A stretch of 64,000 nt of DNA from Amphiura filiformis (taxonomy: Eukaryota > Echinodermata > Ophiuroidea > Amphilepidida > Amphiuridae), in the NCBI RefSeq assembly GCF_039555335.1, contig NC_092629.1, positions 5,262,932 to 5,326,931 on the forward strand. The letters are read 5' to 3'. The notes beneath the pieces were generated by a model. That model was not told the DNA's origin. It saw only the letters and a program-made list of their open reading frames with translations, and searched no databases. Position numbers and translations under genes: made by a program. Shown here one piece after another: positions 35,225-48,100 of the stretch. Each line of letters starts with the position of its first letter. Positions within the stretch are counted from its first letter, which is position 1.

Positions 35225-35928
35225 TTAAGGGTGGTCTGAACCCTGGAATTATGGAAACTTTCGGGCTTCATAACTGCTAAATTATTAGTTTAAAGAATAT
35301 AAAAGTATACATTTTAGACTGGAAATGACTTGCTAAATTCATCTGTGAGGTCCAATTTGGGCCAAAATGCTCATTTTGGAGAAAATCCCAAAAACAGGTT
35401 TTTGGCCCAAATTTTTAGTGTAACGTAACAAAAAAATTGTTTGGCCAAAAACATTTTTTATTAATTTTAAAACTAGATAAAAATATCTAGGGACCGTTTT
35501 TTATTTTTTTGAATTTTGACCAACTTTGAGAAATTTGCACCAAAATGGTCAAAAAATGCAAAATTTTCAAAAAATCATAAAAAGCCTGATTTTTCGCCCA
35601 AATTTCAAATATTTTTGGTGAAGTTGGTCAAAATTCAAAAAATGAAAAAACGGTCCCTAGATATTTTTATCTAGTTTTTAAAAATTAATAAAACAATTTG
35701 TTTGGCCAAACAGTTTTTTGTTACGTTGCAGTAACTAAAATTTGGGCCAAAAACCCGCTTTTTGGGATTTTCTCCAAAATGAGCATTTTGGCCCAAATTG
35801 GACCTCACAGATGAATTCATCAAGTCATTTCCATTCTAAAATGTATACTTTTATATTCTTTAGACTAATAATTTAGCAGTTATGAGCCCCGAAAGTTTTC
35901 ATAATTCCAGGGTTCAGACCAACCTTAA
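35225..35928. mobile_element. 704-bp near-perfect palindromic element with TTAA ends
   Basis: The arms pair almost base for base from TTAAGGGTGGTCTGAACCCT (35225) to AGGGTTCAGACCAACCTTAA (35928), meeting near 35575. TTAA flanks both ends, as for piggyBac targets. It begins six bases after the previous TTAA element. It is non-coding and transcripts would form a long hairpin. Confidence 0.85.
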
Positions 35929-35967
35929 CAATAGGTTGACAAACATCTCTATCTTAATTGACACACT

Positions 35968-36190
35968 ACCCAGCATACACAAAATATTTTCATAAAATCT
36001 TTGTTAATAAACATCACACAAATGTTGCCACAAACATTATGTGAAATAAAACGTTATGAAAAAAATCACACTACCATTTTTTCCTAGCAGTAATATTTTA
36101 TGAAATGATTATATTTGTACAAGCTTTTTAAAACCTGACATTAAATGTTACTACAAAATTGTGGAAAATGTTTAAAAACAGTTCGAAAAT
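35968..36190. repeat. Partial CCCAGCA-type MITE
   Basis: It begins CCCAGCATACACAAAATATT and carries AAACGTTATG and TTAAAACCTGACATTAAATG words like the MITE at 2543-3236. No matching right end, so it is a partial copy. Confidence 0.5.
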
Positions 36191-36461
36191 AGTGTTTCCT
36201 TGGTAACTTGTTCAATTTTTTCTTAATTTGTAAACATGAAATTGTTCATATATAACAATCAGTGAGTTTTTAGCGGGTTTGCCGTCTGACAAATAAAAGC
36301 CTATCCCACAATATGAAATTGTTCTTTGTAAAATGTACCCTTGTAAACTGTGTGTAAAGCTGTCTGGAAATTTAAATTTTGCAAGCTGTATTCTAATTGG
36401 TCGCTCAAATGGCCGCATAATTAACCAATCAGAAACGCTCTTAGTAAAATTTTCAATGTTG

Positions 36462-39107
36462 CTATAAACTTTCTGTTTTCTTATTGCAGGTATCACACAC
36501 TCTAACCTGCTCGTCCCAGCCACGTGACGGTACAGATCTACGCTGTTTGGAGCAGTCATTACATACGCCGTGGCCGCATGCGCGACAGTGATGTTTGCGT
36601 ATTTTGGGCGTGAATTCTATTTTGCAGACGCAGCATTCGATGATGTCATTGTCTGGTATCCAGTAGGCTGGTCTTGCTGCATCCACCATTAATCCTGTAA
36701 GATAGTTGCAAAGACAAAATGGGATATGTTGTTTTAAGGTGAGAGGGATGGCAGGTGCCACATTTTTCCAGTTTTAGCCATTTCATTTGAAAAAGTGAAG
36801 TGCATTCTTTATATTAATACACTATGGGCATATACAAAATGGGCAAAGGAAGTCAATAATCACATTTTTATTTTGTATGTTTCGCAGATATTGAATGAAG
36901 GCCAATAATATATCAAAAGTTTTGGTTGTTTTCTCCTTCCAAAGATAAATCATGCACATGCCGAGGAAATGACATTCCTTTCATGAAGTCTTGATATCTC
37001 CTTTATAGAACTCATACCATTTCTCTTGTGTGTCAGCTTTATTTGTTTCAATATTTGAGTGTAAACACAGCCAGTTCATGCTACCTTCCAACCCACCATA
37101 ACTGGTAAGATTGCTTTTATGTTTCAATGAATGCTTCTGTAAAGTGTGCTGAAGCTTGTGGGTCAATGTCTAGACGTTGAGCCTGTGCGTAGCGCACTAT
37201 AAATCACTGCGCTTTTTTATCAATTTCTTCCTACAAAAGTTTCAGCTTACCTAATGGATATTGGACTGCCGATCCTAGCACACTGAATGTTGTCTGCACA
37301 ACTTCACCAACTTTCCTTGCAGTGACTGGTTTACCATCTTCATCAAACTCTTCCACTAATGGCTGGCTTTGAAGTTTGCCTGAAAACCAAAACAAAATGG
37401 ATAAGTAAGTAAAACATGCCTGGAGGTAAATGTACATTACATACCCTTCCAACAGTGACACCAAATATGATGCAGTCTCAGCTCTCCTATGCTACCTTTG
37501 GTGACTGGTTTACCAACATCATTAACTCTTTCATTAATGACTGGCTTTTCTGGTAGGGGGATACTCAAATTTGGTGCATCAAGAAGCAAAAAGTGGACCC
37601 AGCACTTTTTCCAAGAAAATATGATGCATCAATACCTAAAACCCTAATTCGCCATCAAATTTTGAAAGAAATTACCCATATGTCCAGCAAATATGGTTGA
37701 TTTGTCCAAACAGTTCGAAACATGATCCATCCATATACTAAAATAGACCTTAAAAGAGTGGTCACTAATGTAGTCCATGTGTGCAGCACATCCCAGTTTT
37801 GTCATTTGTAATGGTTTTCACCCCGGTACACCATTTAGAGGTCAATAACTGTGCATCGGTTATTTGCAGGGCATTGTGAAAAATCTAAACATTTTGCCTT
37901 TGGAACCAAGGGATATTCCGAGGTCCAAAGCAAAATGCCCGACATATTACCGATGCAAAGTTCTTAACCTCATTCATAACCCTCACTTTCATCTGTTCAT
38001 TTTACAAAATAACACACAGTACTCTCACAAATTTGCGTTTTAGGAAATAAATAAAATGATTGGATCGCATGTATCACGTATATTAATGAGGTTACGAATA
38101 ATCTCTTGTATTTATTGGTGCAGTCCTCTCTCAGGTAAAGGCGCTGTTTTCTTATAACAATCACCTTCTTCCCTCACACCATCACGCCCACCCACCCCTC
38201 CAGTCGGCACACCATTAATCTTACCTGTTTGCATTTTCTTGGCATAGCAATCATCACAGACTCTGACTGGTCCATCACCCCATCCTCTCTCTGGTACAGG
38301 TGCCGTTTTCTCTGAGCAGTCATCACAGAAACCTTCCCCACATGCGCGGCAATGGTGGATCTGCTTACTGGTGTCAAAATGTTTGCGACATTTATGGCAA
38401 TTCTGTAACAGTGACGATGAGGAAAAATAATACATTATTTTCTTATATTCACCCGACTGACCGTTCCAACAAAAAACTTTAAAAAAAAACATTTTCACCA
38501 AAAAAAAAAGAAAAAAAAAAAGTAAAGCTATGTATACTAAATATATATGATAGCACTAATACAGGGTTCCCAAGTAACCCGGGAGCTTGCTGCAAAAAAT
38601 ATCTAAAATGGGTTGGTCTGCTATTCTAATCTCGTTATGATTTTTGGACACCTTTTGGTACCCCATCCACACAATCCTGGACATCTACCAAAATTATACA
38701 CAAGGGTCAAAATTGAGTATCACATAATGAAGTGTGGGGGGACACCTCTGAAAATATGAGTACATTTGTTTATTGTAAATGTACATTTATGCCAAATTTG
38801 GTATCAAGATAATATTGTTTTATCGAAGATCAATACTTTTTTGCCCAGAAAAAATATTCACTAAATAAATATTCCTTGTAACATCTTACTATAATATGGG
38901 TACAAAGTATCATGACATAACAGTTTGATTACTTACTGAAATTAGTGAGTTGGGTGTCCAGTAGGGTGGGGCAATTTGATCCGTCATCCATTGCGTCACC
39001 ATCTTTGTTGGTTTTGCCCCAACCCATTGGACAGTGTCTGCCACATAGGATATTCCATCAACAAATTTCCTGGCTGCATTGTGAGTTCCTTGTAATACGG
39101 TTTGACC
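36462..39107 (-). CDS. ZFYVE1: ZFYVE1 exons 8-11: two FYVE fingers and C-terminus
   Basis: Exon 8 (39107-38937) encodes the TDQIAPPYWTPNS lead-in. Exon 9 (38402-38225) encodes FYVE 1: CHKCRKHF, HHCRACGEGFCDDCS, VPERGWGDGPVRVCDDCY. Exon 10 (37379-37251) is the linker ARKVGEVVQTTFSVLG. Exon 11 (36694-36462) encodes FYVE 2: CCVCKIEF, RKHHCRACGHGVCNDCS, VPSRGWDEQVRVCDTC, ending NKKTESL and a TAG stop. Both fingers keep eight zinc ligands and the HHCR core but lack a classical WxxD start, as in human DFCP1. All junction phases agree. Confidence 0.94.
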
Positions 39108-42100
39108 CTGACAGGATTGAAACAATAATATTAATTAGAAAGAGATCTGATTGTAACACATTGTTTTAGCAGCCAAGTCAGCTCATCCAATAAAGGGTTT
39201 AGTACACTCTTGTGGAAAAGTTGAGTTAGCTTGTACTTACTGCTACTTGTTTTGTTGTAACCCGTACAAAACTTTGGGAGCTGATACTGGCTGTGAAGGT
39301 TAATGGTGGAATGTCTAAGGTGTGCGATCTTAAGCTGCAAAGTACCTGAGTTGTTATTAAATGGTTTATGGAATGATATGAGGCTGTAGTGATCAGTGTA
39401 ACCTGTAAAATGTACCGAGGCTTGTGGAGCAACGTCTATTTGAAATGGAATTGCCCACTGTGCATGTATGACTTACCCCAGGCCAGACATGTCTGATCTC
39501 TGTTCTGACGGCTGTGATTTCTGGATCCATGTTGCCATACCAATGCTGTCTGCTGCGATAGATGATGCCACAGTTCTTGCATTCCAACACATAGCTATAA
39601 CATTAAATATATATAAAAGTCTGGTTACTGACCAAAGTAGTATAGTAAAAACTGAATATGCTGGGTTGACGTCCTCGGTTGTCATGCACATACATGTAAA
39701 TGAGTGTATGCAATGGGGACTGTCCTCACTCTTTCATAGCAGCATGAAATGCCGATGGAGTAAAAAATCATTTAGCTTTATCGTCCACGGTTCGCAGCAA
39801 TTTGACCCGGTGTGCACACAGTTAGATAATGAAAGCAACATCCTCTGGGTTTTACCCAGCATCCATGTTTGATAGCAGGAACATGTAGCTAGTGGGGAGT
39901 TTATGTGTATTTAAATATGTGACCATCCACCACGAAGTGGTAGTAAAGTCAGCTCTAGATCATTTTCTGTTTATTGCAGATTTTAAAAGAATGCACTTTC
40001 AGCTTTAAAATGACACCTCAACCAGCTTCATCGGACATCTGGAAGTGAAGTTATGGTTCATCAAAAGTCAAATTCCTACTATATTTTACATAGAAATCCA
40101 TATACTGTTTTTGATTGTATCTCAAAATGGAAAATGCCGACTTTACGACCAGTTTGTGATGGATGGGCACATATGTATGTTTGTAACACAAGAGTTATAT
40201 CAGTTGCAGCAAATAGTGCTTGATGCATCATTTGCAGAGCTTATCAACATATGTATGTTTGTATATATTTGTTTGAGCTTTGCAAGCCACTTACCCAGAC
40301 CAAGCATATGTAACAAGTCCATACCAGGATCCATCAGCAGCTGAGGAAGCTTTGGGTACTACAACTACCTCAACACCTCTCTCATAACAAGTCTGTAAGA
40401 TGTCAAAAGAAGATATGAACCACAACAACAAAAACAAATGAAGATGGGTTTCCTCCACTTGCAAGTACTTTGTTGTATCATATACAATTATGTATTTTTT
40501 AATTAACCCTAACCTAACTCTTGTTTTTTGCTATATTGGAAGGGAAAGAAGAAACTAAAGATTTATCACTTAAGTAATCTTGGTAATGACGGAGCTGTAA
40601 ATGTAAGTAATTTTGATCCCAGAACTGTTAATCACTCTATTAATGAATTTATCAACTGCCCAATATCGACTGATGAAGTCCTTCATAAGTAATAACTGTT
40701 ATTTATGTATGCTCAGGCCAAATTATGTGTCAAGTTGAATAACTCTTTCTCTAATCAATGTATTCAGGTGTATTGTTGGAGATTGTCAAGGCAAAAACTT
40801 TTTTCAATGACCTAGAAACCTCTATCAGAAGAGATGGAGTTCAAGGGTACATACCACTAAATCCGCCTGTGAAGCGGTTTCCGGCAAAAATTTATCACGC
40901 TTATAGTCCCAATTTTTGCATAAACATTGTGCGAAATTGGTACCATATTAACTATTTTAGTGTTGAAAATCGTATTTTACTAGAACTTGTGAATGTGATC
41001 TCTACAAATTTGAAAAGAAAACATGAAAATTTAAGTGATTTTTTTCCGATTATATGCGCATGAACACACAGGGTCAAAACACGGTTAGCAGTCGGGTGTA
41101 AACACCGGAAAATCTGTCCTTTTCTGATCATGTCTCTGAGGAAATCATGTTATTGGATGGGACCAATCAGAAATCAAAAACAGAGAAAAGAACAGAAAGA
41201 AGAGATATATCAAAGAAGCCATCTGAAGCCATCTTGATAAGGAAGAGGGGGCCAAAACACTCATCAGAGACGAAGGGAACTATTTTCTTCCGCACATAAT
41301 TATATGACCAAGTCCTAAAACCAACAGCGCCACCAACATCAGCTCCAGCAGGCAGCAGCCGTCGAGGTGCAGGGATTGGTCATTCAATTTGAGAAAGTGC
41401 TAAGTGTTAGCACGAAACTGTCATTGATCGAGGTATGTAACATCAAAATTGGATTTGTTCTAAGAATTTTGAACTTAATCTGTCCTTTTTACATAGCGCT
41501 AATTTTCTCAAAAAGTAGACAGAAAATATGGAGTCATTTTCAGATATGTTACAATGTATGCAGAATTTGTTTCTGATTAAGATGATATCAAATACATATT
41601 CCAAAGTTGAAGGTAACTCGACTTACATGCATGACCTAAAAGCGTGACCCTATTTTGCACGTAAAGTCTATGGAAAGCTATTTTGTGGTCTGTACCCTCA
41701 AGGTTTAAATGACCTAAACAAAATGGTAATTATGTAAGCGACAATGACGTTGAAATAGGCTTAAATTGTTTGTCTTATTATATGCCGATGATACAATTAT
41801 TATATCCTAATGAACAAGATCTTCAAAATGCACTCAATTCTCTTTACAGTTATTATCAAACATGGAATCTTGCTGTTAAACCAAGCAAAACAAAAGTTGT
41901 ATTATTTTCTCGTGGGAAGATCAGAAAAAAAACATTATTCCACTATAGTAATGAGAACCTAATTGCGTGTGATGATTATAATTATCTCGGGGTAGTTTTT
42001 AATCCCAAAAAAGTAGTGTTGTGTTTTTCTGGAATTGTCTAGTAGTGATCCTTACCTTACGACCTTGTTATCATACTGATGCTGATATTGACATCTTTTC

Positions 42101-45100
42101 TCTGAATCTATGATACAGGGTGTCCACAAAAAAGAGGCCCCTCATTGCGCCCTCTTTTTCGCCTATTTCTGAAAAGTTGAACAAATGTATTTTGGTATGT
42201 AAAGAAACCTTTAATTGTTAGCTTTAATAAACCAAAATATTTTTTTTTTGGGACACCCTGTATGTATCACATCATCCTTTGTGTATCATATCCTTACCTT
42301 ACATATAAAGACCTTGTTATCATACTGATGTTGATATTGACATCTTTTCTCTGAATCTATGATATGTCTGACATCATCCTTTATATGATTCATAGTCTTA
42401 CAACATCGCTGGTTACAAGACATGCAGCGCACTGAGCATGTGAAGTACTCATCAGGGAAAGTACTGGGAATCGCCTTGTCTATGTCACCACTGAACTTCT
42501 CATTCAGAACCTGCAAAGCAAATTTTGAAACAAGAAATTATTCAATTGTTTGAGTTAAAAAATTGATGAGTCAGATTCACAATGTGCTACTGCAGTTGAA
42601 ATCCATACACCCAGATGGAAGACATATTATGACCCATTTCAAATTCACACTGCCTGTTTGTGAGATTAAGGTCATATCTTCCATAGGGCATGTATGGATT
42701 TCGACTGAAAGAGCACAATTAGGCAAGCAAGTAGGGCCTTCTTGAGGAGTAGTCAAGTCAAGAACTTGTATTCTGCCATTTTGATCCAGTGCAAGTTCTT
42801 GCTACTGGTACAACATAATCCAGTACCATGCCATGCAGGGGGAGTGGGGGATATGTTACTTAGAATTACAAAATCTGGCCTTGTTACACTCAGGAAATTA
42901 TTTTTGTAACTTGTTTTGAGATGAAAAAGTAAACTATCTATCACTTTTTTAGTTTTTGCCATTTTTACCATGTTTTTTTCCACCTGCAGCAAAAACCTGC
43001 GAACCCTGTAATGTACCTGTGAAGTGGGGAGGTACTATTACACAGAGTATCAGTGCTTACACTTTCTGGCAGAAAAGAACAGCACTTGTTTACATTTTGA
43101 GTGAGTACACTGCGTAAACACAGAAGTGGGGTTCTGATTGGCTAATTCAATTGTCTGACAATCATAACAACTGACCGCCGGTAATATGATTGACCGGGTT
43201 ATGTGTCAAAGAAGCTATCCACGCAGAGCAGCGTTCTAGAAAGTATAGCGCATGTCATTCATTAACAGGCTGTGCGCATCAATCAGAGCTAGAGTGCCAT
43301 ATTTCTCTGGAAGCTAATGTAAGTATGTACGTACCACAAGTGCCTGATATATGACAGACAATGACCTGGGTGATCTAACAGCGCTGTTCTCAATAGTCTC
43401 CTTCACAATCTTCTGCAGCTTGGTGAAATCAGTTGGTGGTGATACCGTCTGTGTGCCCACATACTGAACACAACTGAATGCTGCCATGCTGAAGCCGTGA
43501 TCCTTGAAGCGTTCCTGAAGCTGGGTATCAGCTGCCTTAAGACTTCCACTGCTGCTGCGTGCGTCGTTCTGAAATGCAAATTTGAAGAATAATTTTGATA
43601 TGGTTGTTTTCAAAATGAAGGAAATGAACAAAGTTCCATCATTTTCTTCATTTCTATTTGTTAAAAATCTACATTATTTACACATGAACTGACTTTTTAT
43701 GCCATTTTTACATAAGGAAGAAATCTTTTTAAAATAAAAATAAATCATTTACACAATCTTTACTACAGTACATGATTTGATACTGTGACCAGCGAAAAAT
43801 ATGCACCTTATATCATAATAATAAATAACAATTTATGTAGCACATTTTACCCTGAGAATTCAAACCGCTATAATTTTACTGCCATTGAGTATCATCGGAA
43901 TCGGATTGCATCAACTATGCCGATTGCAGGCTTTGAAGCTGACTAGGCCTGGCATTTTCGGGTAATTTTGTACCCGGGTACCAGGCGCATTTTTGGCGGG
44001 TAACGGGTACCAAGTACCCCCAAATTGCGGGGAAAAATAAATAAATTTTTTGTAAGTTTTTTATTTTTTCGGTTTTGTAGTGTCCCTGGACCTAATGTAG
44101 ACCTAAATGCTAGGATCATTCATGGTTTACCTAAAAAAAAAAAAAAAATAATAAAAAAATTCAAGATGTTTTGTATTTTTAATATGAAAATTGATACTTT
44201 GTATTCATGTCATACTCTATTAATGATTTCAAAATGCATTCAAATTCAATGCATTTCGAAATCATTAACTATAATAGAGGCAGGAGGAGAAAACTTTGCC
44301 AATATATATATACCCAGGTGATCATGTTAAAATCCACTCATGCGTATAAGAAATGATCTGATCAAGAAACCTCCGAACAATCCCCATACAACATGCTCAT
44401 CTATCAGGGTGCACTTCTTTAACCCCAATACATTTGTACATTCATTGAAAGACAAAAACTCATATTCTGCAACTTGAGGTCAAATTGTGCCCTATTATAG
44501 TTTAATTGAGGTTATTGTGGTCCGTAGCGATAGCAACTTACCTTCACCTAAAGGCAGGGTATGAGTTGTTTCATGAAAAACAATGACAGCAGGTCCCATG
44601 CTATGCGGGGATATTGGTGCGCGCTGCGCTGCCTGTAACTCTGGAGTGAAATGACCCAGGTAGGCTTTGGATGCATCTCCTAGGAATTGGAATAGGTCAC
44701 GGTGAAGGCGGTCTGCACGGGTGCGGTAGATCACTACATCTGTTAGGAATAGAATGTATTGAAGAATTAAAGGTAAACATGATGATCACCATGTACATGT
44801 AACTGTTAAATATGTACTTCAATCAGAACAGTTTTGACAAGCATTTTGTCTCCCTCTCTGTTTGTAAATTAGACAAGGATGTCAAAATTGATATTGCGGA
44901 ATAGGGAAGTAACAGCGTTAGTATGACACTGCCATATCATACCTGATATAGCCAAGACCTTTAGGAGTAGTCTAGTCCGCTGATTCTCATTGGGTGAAAC
45001 TCCTAGAAGACCTTCTGTATCAATGGTAATTATCTTATTGCGTGTATCCATTGCAGCCCAAATTCCAATGGTACAGGATTCCTGCAAGGCTGATGTGTTG

Positions 45101-48100
45101 AAGATCTCCTGCCCACCGTAAAAGGTGTGGTTAAGGGTGTGAGATTTGCCATCGCCTGTGTTGCCAAATATGGACACAACTTTGACCGTGGTGTCTTCAT
45201 TGCAGTGGAGTTTGTCGATGAACTCTTGGGGATTCTTGACCTGTAAATATTGCAATATATTCATATACATGTAATGATATTGATTTTATGAGTTTATCAT
45301 AGACCATGATTGATTTGTATTCCTCCAAATTTGCAGCACATTCATCTTATTGACTGTACGGTAAAAACCTATTGTACCGGATAGTTGAAAACTATGTCAG
45401 TGTTTCTTTTATAAGAAACCTACCATGATGTATTTTATTGTACTTTACGGGGATAGCATTTTCTTCGGAAGGGGGTCCCAAATATGTCGGTGACGGAGTC
45501 ATTTTTTATGACCCCCTATCACGGGCAGTATTTTTATGACCCCCCCTACATGTATCTTGGATCGAAAAGTTTTATGACACCCCCCCCCCCCCCCTTTTCC
45601 ACCTACACAGACTCAAGACAAATTATTAATTGCTGGAACTAAGACGCGGACCGTGCCAAAACTCTAGAGTGAAGAAAGTGCGCGGGGCGCGTTGAAATTT
45701 TTACCGTAAGTGTAAAGAAGGTGCACGGAGCGCGTAAAAATTTTGCATAGATTGTACGCACATTGTGATTGTGAAGTTTAAGAATGTGTGCGCAGTGCGA
45801 TAAACTTTTGAGTCACCAGCCCGTAATAATTATATAACCCCCCTAAGTGGGGTGTTAAAAAAATTGTAACCCCCCCATATTTTTGGTCTGAAAATTCTAT
45901 GACCCCCCCTGTATTTTTGGGACCCCCAGCTTCCGAAGAAAATGCCAGCCCCCTTACATTCATGAAATAGAGTTTTACTGAATCATGTGACCAGAAGCTA
46001 ATTTGCATCCCTAAAGAAAAATAATTTACAGACATTGCAAGTGTAAGAAGACATTTTATACATACAAGCACCCTTGGAATTTTTCTAGTGACAACTATAG
46101 ATCTATAAAAATGACAATTTTTTTTCAATGCACCAGCACTTGGACTTAAAGCCATATTATAACATTTTCAAACAAAATAGATTAGCATTTCTTTGCCATA
46201 AAATGTTAGCTTTTACTGTCAGATATATCCCCTTTTAATTTGGAGCCGAACAACTACGGCAAAGCAAAGAAAATTGGAATTTACTATCAGCGCACATGTC
46301 GCGATCGTACCACTCCTTCGGTCATGTTGTGTAGTGCGACCCTTTGTTGTGTATCACCGTCCCATACGCCGACGTACTGTGTGTTATGAACATCGTGTAT
46401 GCGTTCGACTAGTAATTCCATCGTAATAAAGCACAGATTCCGGCGTTTTATTCAAAGCTACAGCACCTAGATATTGATTTTTGCAGGGTACCGTATATTG
46501 GTTTAATAAAGTACAATTTAATCGTGTAAAAAAAGTAATTTTAAAAATTCAGTGAGGCCGTCTTCCTCAGCAAATGTTATAAAATGGCTTTAAAGTGCAT
46601 ATGTACCGTATTCGTCCGAGTATAGTCCCACGTTCGAGTATAATCCCACCCCCCATTTTTCAAAAAATTTCAGAAATTGTAAAAAAAAAAAAAAAAAAAA
46701 AAAAATTTTTTTTTAGTTTTTAAAAGTTTTTTCGGTTTTGGAGTGTCCTGGACCTAGACCTAGATGCTAGGATCATTCATGGTTGACCTAAAAAAAAAAA
46801 AAAAAAAAATTCAAGATATTTTGTATTTTTAATATGAAAATTGATAATTTGTATTCATGTCATACTCTATTAATGATATCAAAATGCATTGAATTTGAAT
46901 GCATTTTGAAATCATTAATAGAGTATGACATGAAAACAAAGTATCAATTTTCATATTAAAATACAAAATATCTTGAATTTTTTTTTTTTTTTTTAGGTCA
47001 ACCATGAATGATCCTAGCATCTAGGTCTAGGTCCAGGACACTCCAAAACCGAAAAAAAACTTTTAAAAAACTAAAAAAAAAAAATTTTTTTTTTTTTAAA
47101 TTTTCACATAAAAAGCGGGTGGGACTATACTGGGACCAATACGGTACATGTATATGTAAAACAGCTAGAAACTGAAATTATTTTTTCAAAGGCTCATGCA
47201 TCTACATGTAGTGAGCAATTACATTGTACCATACATGTACCTGTAGTACTTCTTGTTCATCAACCAAAAGAAACCCATGGGCATGGTCTATAGACTTCAA
47301 ATCTACAGATTTCATTGACATCTTTGTCATCAGATCTTGATCTAAAGCATTCCCAGATGAAGATCCACCATCTCTATGATGAGTAGCTCTAACCATGGCT
47401 TCTTTCCTAGACTTCCTCCCCATATCACTTCCAAGAGATTCCAAAGGCCCAAGCAGATCTTCCGCCTCTGTCGAGCTCACCATCAAACTCTGCGACGGAC
47501 TTCCTTGAATCTTAGCCACCGGCTTCTTCTTTGTCTCACCCTGCATAGTGGCCATAACCGGTTGCCGGGAAATAGTCTGGCAACGAGGTGGATTCAGAGG
47601 TTGTTTTGGATCTTTAGGGTTGCTAACACCAATCAAAGCTACCGGGGTGGCAAGAAGTGGTCCTACAGGATATGTTCCTTAGCGAGATTTAGTGTTTGAT
47701 GTGCCTTCTTTTCTATTGCGTAAAACTGTATCGGGACTTTTGTCGGTAATCGAGGAAGGTCCGTACAAATCATCAGAGTTTACAGAAGAAAAATGTGCCG
47801 ATTCAAAATTCAGTGCATCGGTTTCTGGGTTATTGAATCGATCAATATCTTCCTCCAACGGTGCTGCTTGATTCTGTGACGTGAGAGATTCTTTATCTAA
47901 GCTTTTGTAAGCGCCTGTGAGGGTGATAAAATCGCCTGTATCGTTAGAAGTGTGGCTTACAGTACTTTGATAGCTACTGCTTTGTTTAATACCAAATGGT
48001 TCAAAGACTGGCGGACTTCCAAGTTGTGGAAGTCCTGCTGTTGGTCCCGTTGTTGGCACAGGAATGCTGTGAAAATCATCAAACGATGGCGGGCTACTAC

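Noticed and set aside
36212-36559. 115-residue minus-strand frame downstream of ZFYVE1
   Set aside because: It overlaps the last ZFYVE1 exon in another frame and continues into the 3' UTR; no motif.
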